Assembly (NCBI GenBank): GCA_031763025.1
Contig: JASSKH010000010.1
Location: 11,115,427 to 11,179,426 of the forward strand
DNA length: 64,000 bases
Origin: Macrocystis pyrifera
Lineage: Eukaryota; Sar; Phaeophyceae; Laminariales; Laminariaceae
Direction of reading: 5' to 3'
The position numbers and the translations under genes are program-made. The first letter of the stretch is position 1, and the number at the start of each line of letters is the position of its first letter. Below, in pieces: positions 1 through 11,900 of the stretch. A model generated the notes under the pieces. That model was not told the DNA's origin and searched no databases. It was given only the letters and a program-made list of their open reading frames with translations.

Positions 1-307
1 CTGGACGAGGAAATCGAATTCGGCGTGTTGGAAGGTTCAATGCAACGAATCCCGTCGCTGGCTGCAATGTACAAGCAGTACGTAGTCGCTCCGAATAATC
101 AACCCCCGAATTCCAATATCGCAGCCGCGATCAATCACTACAGCTACAGCTACTCTTGGGGCGTTTTAATCCTCTTGCTCTAGCTGCGGTATTACTTGCT
201 GTACCCAACCAAAAAGCTGCCAATGATCTCCTAACCTTTTGCTGTGTTTTTTTTCTCCGCCGCGTGTTCCAAAACCATCACCGCGTTGGACACCCACCAT
301 CGCGTGA

Positions 308-523
<216 letters not shown>

Positions 524-544
524 GGCGCATAAGGAATTTTTGAG

Positions 545-545
<1 letters not shown>

Positions 546-580
<35 letters not shown>
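546..580. repeat. Poly-G tract, 35 consecutive G
   Basis: 35 uninterrupted G residues just downstream of the CPOX stop, then T and five more G. Other long G/C homopolymers lie at 16846-16857, 23504-23515 and 23727-23748. Tract length is prone to sequencing and assembly error. Confidence 0.9.
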
Positions 581-581
<1 letters not shown>

Positions 582-1999
582 GGGGGAAGTGAAACCCACC
601 GGTTTTTTTATCTCACAACGATTTTTCCACACTTTTTCCATGCTTGACAGCGGAAAAGAAATTCGGAGCCAAGTTTTTCAAAGCGATCCATATGGTGTCA
701 TGCGTTTTTTGTTCTGCGTATGGCTTGTACTGCTGTGCAAGTGCTGTTGAAGGCGACACGGCGATCATTAGTGGACGATTTAGCAGTGAAGGACGGCCTG
801 TACGTCGGTACCTGGTGATGTCGGCTTTTTCGGTTTCCAGCCTGAATATGTGGCATACGCCGTTGTTTCTTACTCGCCCGGTAGGATAGCTGGTAGCTGT
901 GCTGGAGCGCTTGTCGTGCATGCAGCTGTTTTTCAAGCAGGGGGAAGGGTTAGGGTCCTAACCCCAACCCCAAGATAGCTGTGCCGGAGAGCTTGTCATG
1001 CATGCAGCTATTTTTCATGCAGGGGGGAGGGTTGCGACACTAGCACAGTACGCGGGTACACCTTTTTTGTAGGACGCCTACGGTAGCATGCACAGCACTC
1101 GGGTACACCTTTTGGGAGGAAGCCGGTCTTCCATCTGGATACGGCGCACACCATGGGGCGTGCGGTTTGTCAGCCGGAAACTACAGAATGCGGAGGGCAA
1201 TCCGCCGAAAGCGAGGGCGAGACGGAAACATCTGGTCGCTTGCAACTTTGGCACATCGTGCCTTTTTTGTGTCTTGAAATAGTCCTCGGCACTACCTACA
1301 CTACATCACGTCCTGCATATATCACAAACACGACACACAAGCACCACAAGCACCACCAACTTTGCACAAAAGTACGGCAGAGGTAGACTATAACCTCGTT
1401 GGCAAGTTGGCAAGACACGTCTTGCCTGCCACCTACATCAAGTAGTGCCATCAAAAACAACCGGAACAACGATTTTGCTAGTGCCGTATACATAGAGATA
1501 TCAGTACACCAAAATTGGTCCAAAATATTCTGTGAGACAGAGGAGGACCAAAAAATAAAAAAATAATCGCAAATTCAAGTGTCAAGCAAGTGAAACGCCA
1601 GCGTACCGGGTACGAAAACACAACAACACAAGCAAGATTCCCGCCGGACGCGCAATCGCCACAAGCAAACAAAAGTGCAGCGTGATAATAAGGTAGCTAG
1701 CTACCTATGGTACCCACCCACACGCCCACCCTGCGGGTACAAGCCGCTCTCGCCTACACGGCTACGATGTCGCGCACAGATACAGACCAGTGTCATGGAT
1801 ACAGCATGCCACGGTACCAGGTATACGACATGACACAAGGTGCCCATTCTCGATAAGCAGCACAGCGACAAAATTACGCCTCTTGGTGCGTTCCGAGCAG
1901 CCGACGAGAACATGGACACGCGTGGGTGCATGGCCAGTAACTCCGGTGGCACATTTGCACCACCGCCTGGTGGAACCAGCAACCACTTCCATCACTCCA

Positions 2000-2005
2000 T
2001 TTATT
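2000..2005 (-). promoter_or_regulatory. Candidate poly(A) signal of the ABCA gene
   Basis: TTTATT on the + strand reads AATAAA on the - strand, about 66 nt downstream of the ABCA stop codon (2071-2073). Position and motif fit; there is no direct support. Confidence 0.3.
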
Positions 2006-2070
2006 CAACACGAGGAATTCCCTCCACACGTCATGAGTCATGACCGTTTCGGTCACGATGATACTCCGGC

Positions 2071-5000
2071 CTACGGCCCATCGCGCTCGATGGGAGCCCT
2101 CAAGCTAACTTCCGGGTTGTCCTTGGTAGCAGCGAAGTTGTTGAAAATCTGCTCAAGGGTGGTCTGCCCGACAGCGTAGGACGCCAAGCCCAACTGGGAG
2201 CACCGATAATGAGAAAGCAAACGGGAGAAGAGAAGGGGCAAAACCAGCGCAGGAAAACAGTTGAGGCATGCCACGTTTGGTTTCTTCGATTTCCTGTTTC
2301 AAGTCGTACAACGTGTTGTGATATGTGTGTATGCATGTATCTGACACGTAATAATGCGCACATTGGATGCCGATCGCCGATTATTCCCGCTGAAAAACGT
2401 AAGGAAGCTTATCCGCCGTGTACGACGTTCGACAACAACGCGGCACATGGTTCGCAAACTCGAACAGGGTTTCTGCTCCGCACGGGGTGCTGCAAAGCTA
2501 GAGGAACGGCCTCTGCTCGCGCCACCTGCTGCCTAAACAAATAGCGCTGGTTGCCACCGTGCGAAAAATAACTGGCAACTCCCGAGTGCATCAGTTACAG
2601 TACAAAGACGAGCTATTACGGGGGTACATAGTTAATAGGACCTATGGTATACACAAAAACCTATATATTTACCTATTTTTACTAACAAAATTTGGTCCCG
2701 TTAACTATGGACCCCCGTAATAGGTCGATTTTTTTTTCCCACGACCAAGCGATCGCCGTGTTTGCGCTACCGCACCATCTACAGCTTGACTGCGCACCGC
2801 ACGTATGCACTTGGAAGTAGCGCACCGTACATAGATACTTCGAAGTAGCGCATCGCACCTTGGCCTTGGCTGCCTCGAAGTGTCCGAATACGTCTGCGAG
2901 ACTCATACCGTGCTGGTGCGGGATCTTGTACCGGCATGAGAATAGAGTAGGTCTCTCCACGATTTCTGAGCGGTAACGACAATATTAGTGTGTAGGACGA
3001 AACGAAATATCCGTGAGGGCAACGGTTGCGCCGCACTGCCATCAGCTAGTCAGCATGTTCCGAAATAAGGAGGGGTGATCGTCGGGGAGCGGCACTCGTC
3101 GTCCCCGAACTGTAACGGCGCGAACATCGTAGATGCATCGCATGTAACCAAACATAATCAGCTTTGTGGATGGAGCATCCTTACCGTTGGACTGCGGAAC
3201 TAACCCATGTTTCGAAGCTCCTGGCAACTGGCATGGCGCGAGGTTTGCGACACACGTTTCCACACCTACAGTAGCATGCCTTCATGCGGCCAGACAGACG
3301 CAAACAAACGCCTTAGAACGCGGAAACCTTCTCACTAAAACAACGACCATGCGGCGGCCGAGCGAGGGCTAGATATCTTGCCGCAAAGAAACGTTTAGTA
3401 CTGCCTCTCGTGTTCGTGATCGCAGTCGTTTAGAGCATGGTTCCGCACCTGCCCCGGGAAAAGTTTCGGCCAGGAATATCTCGAGGTCGTTCGCCCTCTC
3501 TTCGCAAAGGTACCAGTCAATGAACAGCCTGCGAGGCAAGACACCATCAAAGAACGCAGAAGGAACGGTGTCAGGTGTACTCAGCAAAACAGCAGAAGGT
3601 GGCAGTATCGCTCGTCGAGGATGAAAAAAAACACATACACCATGAAACAGCCGCGGCGCGGCTTGAACTGCTGTCGACAACATGGATACACACATGGCAA
3701 ACAAGGATTCACTGGCTGAGCAGCTACGCAGAGGCTGTCTATATGTGCATTAATAGTTGCACGTAGAAGAAAGGAAATACGGCCACCTACACGATCAGTA
3801 CTCCACAGGCTTCTTGGCTTGACGAACCAGAACTCGCCGATGAGGTTTCTTCCATCTACTATTACAGGATTTTTATGCACGACCTTGTCAGAGATGAAAC
3901 GCTGCAAACACTAACGCCTATGAAATTGCAACACACCCATCATAGTCCGAAGGCGTCAACGCAACGCATCTCGCACGCTCGAAAACATTCCAAACCTTCA
4001 TTTTGTCAAACTGTCAAGCACTCTACTACTGCGGTAGTACGGAAGCTCTCGTCGCGTCCATACAGGGCATGCAACGCGGTTTCAACACCGTGAAAAAAAA
4101 AAAAAAAAAACTAGCACACGTTAGATAGCGCACCTTGCTGGGAGCGTGCCCCCTTCCGACCCCAGAACGTCTCCTAGGAAGGCACCGCTGCCGCTTTGCA
4201 GAGCGCTTTCCAGCGCGGCAGCTCTGTCAGAAAACGGCACATGTCAAACAAACACACGTTAATACCCGAGTGGAAAACTCCAAGCAGGCGACACACACAG
4301 GAGACGCAAAACAGCGTGCCGTGCGTGTTCGTGTCTCACATAAGCATTCCTCCAACGCTCTGGCATACAGCGGCCACACTGGGGGCGTTCAGACGTGAGG
4401 GTTTCGGCGGCATAACCAGAGAGCACACCAACAAGAAACGCCGCCGAGTCGTGTATAAGATACATGGTATGAGCACTATTAATAGCCTGCTGTGCCTCAT
4501 TTTTCGGGCATCGTGTAAAAAAATTCCGATGTGGTATCGCAAGTTCAGCGCCATATTGCAACTACTGACGGAAGACTGCAACACGGCGGAGTTCACTGTA
4601 CAGCTGTGCAATGCAAACAAAAGCGAAGGGGGTTTTCGTACTGGTTTGTTTCCGCCAGGCGGGCTTGTCTCCCCCACAAAACGTGTCGCGATCAACAACA
4701 TGCCCCGGGCAGTCCTATCTTGGTATCGCGCCCACGACTGTCGCATTCAAAAACTACTGGTACAGAGCTTCACGATTCCAGTATGAGACTTCGCTTGAGA
4801 AATTGTCATGTCAGGCAGACAGGGTGTGTCCCACACTAATTTCAGCATTAAAAAAATATTTTTCTACACCAACTTCAGTGTAAAATATATGTATATTTTG
4901 GTTTCGCGCAGACGTTCGAGTCAACACTAATTAACTTCCATTTTCTTGAGCGCTGTCGCCCAATGGACCGGGAGCACCTTTTCCCGTAAAAAAAAAACGA

Positions 5001-5937
5001 TTACAACGTGTGTCCAATTTTCGCAGTTTCAATGGCTACAGGAGTTGCTACAGCAGTACAACAAATACACATTTGAAGACATACCTCACGCTGTTGCCCC
5101 TCGCCAAGGCTCCGCAACACACTTCCAGAGGAGCCCTGAGCCTCGCCCTAATAAAAAATATCATCATCATCATCATTGATCGGGTGATCATCAGCCGAGC
5201 CGTGCAGAGTAAACGCGAATATTTTGACGCAAAAATGACTCACTCGTCACTCCACGCAAACGCCTCGATAAAAAAAAAAAAACGGTGCAACTCAGAACCG
5301 ACGCGCCTTGTTTCTCGACCAACCAACCGTTGTTTAGCAGCTGCAAGGACTCCACCACTTCACAAATCAAGTAATCGGCGTGAGCACGGCACAGAAGCGC
5401 ACCGATAGCAGACGTGTGCCGTATCGCAATGCGGCAGCAGCCAAAGGGCAATCAAGCAATAACGTTCTCGGCCCCGGCAAACAAAACAACGAATTTCGCC
5501 CTGCGTGAGGGACAGCACAGCACTCAGTCCCAGCCAAAAAAGTTCGTCGTACGAGTACACGAGACCCGAATCCCATGCATCTTTCAACCTTAAAAACACC
5601 GCAGAAGGAACAACAGAAAAAGTGGGATCCCTTCGCACCAAGCCACGACACAAAAACGCGGGTGGACGGGAAACAAAACTAGAAATAACGCTAAACAGCC
5701 AGGTAGCACGACGTAGGTTTTGCAAATGAAAATAAAAAGGTAAAAACAAAAAAAAAAACATCACCTGTCAAGTCGGTCACCCATGAGAGGGGGAACACCT
5801 CGCTCCCGCAAGACGCCCATCACCTCGGCAGCCTCCGCGTCTGATGGCGGCTGAATCTTGATGTCTGCTTCGAAGCCTCTCCCAAAGCGTTGCTTGAGGT
5901 GTTGTGAAGATCCTAGACACCGTAGGCGCCCATTTAC
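2071..5937 (-). other. ABCA exons 41-44: C-terminal regulatory domain and stop
   Basis: Exon 5765-5937 ([34 protein letters not shown]), 3449-3528 ([26 protein letters not shown]), 2859-2965 ([23 protein letters not shown]) and 2071-2193 ([19 protein letters not shown], ...IERDGP, stop TAG at 2071-2073). The IFNNFA block corresponds to the conserved C-terminal VFVNFA-type motif of ABCA1-like proteins, so the protein is complete at its end. The 2.2-kb intron between exons 41 and 42 (3529-5764) is the longest; it has poly-A runs but no recognised element. Confidence 0.92.
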
Positions 5938-8900
5938 CTTTACGCCCGGTCGGTTGTCCCCCCGAGCAGATACACACGGGGTCAAGGTTGTCGAAACGAG
6001 GTCACTCGTACTGTATGCCTAGCGGCGTTGGCACTAACACGGAGCGCAAGCTGAGCTACCGGAGGGTTGAGTTCAACGAGGAAAACCGTTTTGCGGGAGG
6101 TCCGAATCACGAAGCACAAAATGACAAGCCCGTGCGACGTTGCCAAGGGCACTTGGAATCGTCTCGTGTGCTGTCAGTACTCACCATGATGCCGATATTG
6201 TTGCACAAACTCTCGGCCTCCTCCATGGAGTGCGTTGTCAAGATCACGCTGCACTCCCTGTCCGTCGTGGTCATTCGGCTGATGATGTCCCACATGAATC
6301 GTCTGGCGATCGGGTCCATTCCTGCATTGAAGAGGGGACACCAAAGCGCAAGCGTTACCACTACAAAACAAGCAAAACTTGCTGTATATATAATGTGATA
6401 GTACGACTGCGCATGGCGCCCACTTTTGGGAATAACTGGGCGAAACCGATTCCACCGATAAGACTGGTCGCAGCCAACACCACGCATTTGCAGTCCGCCA
6501 AACTACCTAATGCCGTACACGTGAGACGCATAAAAACACGACGGACTCGCTATAGTAGCCATGCGCAGTACCCCAGTTGTATCCCTCTTGTTGGTGCGGA
6601 CACAGACTCTCGCACGATCAACAATCAGCAGTATCCCCGCTCATGATGTTGATGGCGACGCTGTCATCACCCAGAGCGCCGACATCTATAAATCCTTACC
6701 CCAAGAATACCACATATCTAGAAGTACAAATACGTTTGACGCGGTGTGCCGGGGTCGCTGTCACCTGTGCTTGGCTCGTCCAGGAACACGACCCTTGGGT
6801 TTCCGATCATGGCGATGGCCACCGACAGTTTGCGCTTGTTGCCTCCGCTCAGCTCACACGCCTACCGAGCGTCCCAATGAAACAAGCAACAAAACAACGA
6901 GGGGCGTGTTGTTAGATAGGACAGCACAGGCCGGCTAAAAACTACAACTAAGTATGAGTAGTCTCAAACGGCTCAGAGGGGGTTTCCGATTTTCAAGCCT
7001 TGGGATATCGACCAGCTACCTGCTACTCACAAAGTGGTTGAAGTTCTATACCACAGCTGGTGGACTAATGGGTTGGCTGCTTGTTGTCTTGGCTGTGAAG
7101 GCTGTTCGTACCATATTTTTTTCGACCACTCACTTCCCTCGAAACAAATCTATCCCGTCGCCGAAACTTGAAAAGCGCAATCATACGTGAAACGCGACGC
7201 ACGACGCAGAGGTAAGCTCGACCATGGAGGCTCACGAGCGGGCAAGTTCGGGCGCGGTAGGCGTGGTCTAGCAAACAGACATGAGGTGCGAGGTTCGATC
7301 ACAATCGCTTGGGGTCACGGTTGGCATGAAACGGTGCCGGAAACCAGCCGAGAAAACAAAGGGAACCAGCACAGAACGTGAAGCACGCCGCGAATTAAAT
7401 TCACAAGGCTGTGACGGCAACTAAACGAGAGCGAAAGTCAAACACGGGTAAGCGCGACGGACCCCGCAGGTTTCAGTACAGCACATCAGATGGTCAGATA
7501 TTCTCAGCTTACTGCACACGGTCTGTTATCCATGTCACACGACGCCGCAGTGGCCTGCTCCCGCGCCACGGCAGGTCAAGCGCCTCTAGAAGCAGCAACA
7601 GACCGCAAGGCCCAAGCGCGTTTGTTCCAAACGCGAGATGCCGTTGTGCTGCAGTATCGTCACCTTGGTGGTCTGGAAGGGTTTGAGGTCCATTTCCTGC
7701 ATTTTATCGCCTGACACCTTGCTCAATCGACCCTCCGGCACGCCTTTGATGCGGGCGTATAGCAGCAGGTGTTCCTCCACCTGCGGTGTTTTAATTGCCG
7801 AGAAAATTCCAGGTCCAGTACGACATCTTCACATTTTATAAATTCAATCTATTTTTTCCACCGCACTTCTCATCTCTGTCCTACTTCTTCAGCCCCCTTC
7901 CATTCGCAACTCAGATCCGGGGCCACATAGCGTCCCCCACTACGGAGCACGCCTTCATTTGTATCGCGGGAATAGTTAATTATTTTCTTCCCTCGTCGAA
8001 TCGCGTCGAACTGTGACATTGCCATGGTCTACGGCAGTTCCATCTACACACTATCAACACATGAACCCCTTTGACAGCGCTACACCAAGATGTCGACAAA
8101 AACATGATAAATTTGCTGGGATCAACCGTTCTAGGAGCTATAGGGCAGCGTGACCACGCGGCAGCACGGGTAGGGCGATCATGTTGCGCCCGCGCCATGC
8201 GACTCCTCGCATTCAACCATTGTAACTCGGGACACCAACCATTGGTCACGCAGTTGCCGTTGCTGAAATCGCCACTTTTTATCGTCAATTTTTCCGCTCT
8301 CACATCCCCAAGACGGTTGATACATGTGTCATCATCAACACATATCAACACACATCATCGTCAATGTTTAAAGCCGCACGCCCTTCCGGAGTGCATGGGG
8401 GTATCGGCATGACATGCGCCCCCCCCGGTGGTCTAGTGGTTAATCTCGAATACAACCAGCGTATGAGGGCCTGGGTTCGAACTCCGGCGGGTTCTAAAAA
8501 AAAAAAAAAAAAGTACTTGATGCGCCATTTTCTGATCGCGGAAAGCTTGAGAGCGTGAGTTAGCACAATTCGACGAAAATCGACGACGAGTGTGAATGCT
8601 GAAACCTATGCGTGATAAAAATGAATGCAAGGACCGGGGGGGAACAGGAAAGACACCCGTGATCACGGCTTGTCCAGAGAGCTGAAAAGTACAAATGATG
8701 AAACGGCGTGTAACTTGCGGTTACCCCGACACGGTGGTAAAAGCGGGACGAAACGGCCGCGTCCCCGCCCCACCCAGGGATTTACACCACCGTTTCAAGC
8801 TGCATTGCTAGTCCCCCAAAAACGTACCAGGTACCAGGTATTTTACTATCCAATTGCGCAAGACGTGAACAAACTCGTGCCGGTAATCGTGCCAAAAAAC

Positions 8901-11900
8901 GATTGGGCTGACGCAAGCCACGACGCCTTGTCTAACCAGAAAATGTGCATCGATCTTGGCGACCCAACGCGAAGCCACAGAAGCAGCACCGGTCACGGCC
9001 GTCGTGCGAAACTCGGCACAACTCCCTCGAGCACACGCGCACCGGGTCTTCATTGCGACAAAAGTGCGACAAACGCCGAACTCAAGAAGGCCGCGACGCT
9101 CAACGGTTTGGTGCATACGAAAACGCTCGCAAAAAAAAAAACACGCCACACCACGGCATTGCTGCCATCGACCGCGAATCAACGTTTCCACCAACACGGC
9201 CTCCTCCTGAGGATACAGAACATGGCGTGGTTCCCAGCAATCGCGCATGCTTCCCGGTGGCGTACAACACACCGAGCGGAGGCACCAAGTGAAACAACAT
9301 GGCCAAAAGTACGCCTCATTCTCATGTGTCTCACTGGTATACCTGCCCTACACTTTTTGCAGACGGCACCTCGTCATGTTGTCGAAAGCGAACAGCGGAC
9401 ACTCTTCCCCGCTTACCGTCAGGAGGTCTAGGAGCGCGTCATCCTGAGGGCAATAGCCGATGTACCTCCTGAGCTTGTTCTGCTCACAACCGGCGACAGC
9501 ACAAAACACAGCAAGCAAGCAAGCAAGCAAGCACAGGCGATGTTGTTTCTTTCTTCGATACAAAACTCTTCGTAATAGCGACGCGGTACTCAAACGAGCT
9601 CGCGATCAAGGTCAGAGTTGGCCCTTTACATATAGAGGATGCGGTCGGGTGAGCATTGCAGCCGCGGTGGGAACGCTAAGGAAAAGGAGAGCGACAAAAA
9701 CACACCGAGCAGTACGGGGGTCCGTAGTTAACGGGACCAAATTTTGTTAGTAAAAATAGGCAAATATATAGGTTTTTATGTACACCATAGGTCCTGTTAA
9801 CTATGGACCCCCGTAATAGTAAGGCTTACGGCGTTTCGATGACCGGTGAAACGTGCCTTGTACTATGGTTGGGTCGTGTGCTTTGCTGTGATACCTTTGG
9901 ACCGGAAATAAAAAGAACGGAGTGGGCAAAGACGAACCGCAAATATTCCAACGTAACCCCTCCCTAATGCAACCCCCCCCCGTCCGAAAAAAAAAAAAAA
10001 AAAAAACATTGCCACTACAGTTCACGTACAGAGCAGCAACGTACCACAATGGACCGCATCGGCAGCCCCTATTTGGTGTAGGCGAGGTGCAGCAGAGTCT
10101 CCTGCAAACTCATTTCAGGCTTCAGAAACTGCAGCACAATCGGAAGCCACGTATGAGGTGGGGATTACCTGCTCGGTTAGAATGTCGTGGCCGGCGATCG
10201 AGGCATCGCCTTGGGTTGGAGAGACGTCTCCAGACAGGATGCCCAGCGTCGTGCTCTTCCCTGACGTACGCACACCAAAACACCAGACATCAAAAGCGTC
10301 GAGTGCATCAAACAACATTATCGCGTCACCTCGGCAAAAGAAAACGCCATCTTATCGCACGCCAAGCACACCGCAGGCCAACGGCTGAATTCCGAAATCA
10401 GAGTACTTCTTAACGGCGAGGTGTGGGTATTCCCCTCTTCGTAGTCATGAGGGCGGGGTGTTCGGGCCCTGGCCCGACGGTTGGCTGCCAAGGCATTGTC
10501 ACGTTCAAGCTTTGGTCTCGCAGCGTAGGACAGGGGAGGTTAAGCGCACGCCTGGCATTGACCCAGCGACGCGCATGCACGCACCACGGGCAAAGGCATT
10601 CCGGAGAGTGCCTTCAAGCAAAGCTGAGCGCAAATGTGTGTACAACAAACTTTGACATACGCAGCTCTCACCACCTTTGATGAGCCCACAACTCCACTAA
10701 GACAACTCTACCACTCCATAGTTACTCCATCTTTATTCCATGACTACTCCCTGACTATCCCCTGACTACATTCGATGACAAATCCGTGATTAGTCCTTGA
10801 TTAAGAGCTACTGACGCCGTATGCCCCCTGGCCTATTTCTCCCGGAATTTGTCTATTACGGGGGTCCATAGTTAACAGGCCCAAATATTGTTAGTAAAAA
10901 TACTTAAATATATAGTTTTTTTATGTATGCCATAGGTCCTGTTAACTATAGACCCCCGTAATAGGACGCACCGCCTCCTTACGCAGTCTATTTACGCTCG
11001 TTCGATTCGGACTTACCTGCCCCATTGATACCAAGGAAGCCGAAGCAGTCCCCCTTCGCCACGGAGAAGCTCAGACCGTGAACTGCCACCTTCGGTCCCT
11101 GCCGGCCGAGACATATTAAATACACAACGCATTCACACCACATACAGCAGTCAGTGGCTTTTGGTACGGAACCCTACAGCAACCATGTCCATGCATGAGG
11201 GACGCGGAGTTAGTTAGCCGGGCCGACCCGCGGCTTGGCGACCATTAGAATACCCGCAGGCGCCACCACTCTCGACGATAAAGTCCCGCAGGGACAAAAA
11301 CGATGGTTATTGTCCCGCAGGACATGCACGGGGTACATGCTTGGCGACGAGCAGCCAATGCCGCAAGGTTGACTTCAACTCGAAACCTGCGCAGAGTTTC
11401 GTGCATGATGTCTCACAAAGTGATCACCGCCTAATTTTTAATATTTGTAGTATCCTGCAGAGTCGGTCACAAAAAATCAACCAGCACTACCTCGAGGTTA
11501 CCAACTGAGCAGCAACTCACCTAAACAATACAACAGGCGATCCATGCCTTCACAAGAGACGCACGGCCGTACACATCCCTGGAGCTACAAGTGGCAACTT
11601 AAACTGCAACACATAAACCTGCGTGCAACATATGATGCGGCAGCAAAGTGTGCCTTGCAACGAGGCACGTGACTGAACCACCCGAGTATCGCACACATCA
11701 TAAGAGTGCACCTGACCCTAACATTTCAGGACTTCGCCCAGGGAAACACAACCGCCATACTACAGTAGTGCTACTACGTAGTGCTACTATTAAAAGAGTC
11801 GTACGAAAGCCGCAACAGCTAGAATGAGCGGTGTCTCGGCGAGTCAGCAGCTGTGATGCTTTTCGCTCCTGACCCCAACCCTAATGGAAACGTGGGGCAA

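Larger units (their letters stand above)
524..2070. other. Convergent intergenic region (CPOX 3' side / ABCA 3' side)
   Basis: No gene recognised. It holds a 35-base poly-G tract (546-580), an imperfect direct repeat of about 65 bp (885-951 and 974-1033, sharing GCTTGTC and GCATGCAGCT) separated by a telomere-like stretch (GGTTAGGGTCCTAACCCC), and CACCACAAG-type short repeats near 1340-1360. The flanking genes converge, so both 3' UTRs should lie here. Confidence 0.6.

Noticed and set aside
1..183. Open frame at the window start as an earlier CPOX exon
   Set aside because: The translation does not resemble the CPOX region expected before [11 protein letters not shown], and it ends in a stop well before the recognised exon.
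5160..5179. Poly-histidine coding run
   Set aside because: It comes from an ATC/CAT microsatellite in an ABCA intron; no gene context.
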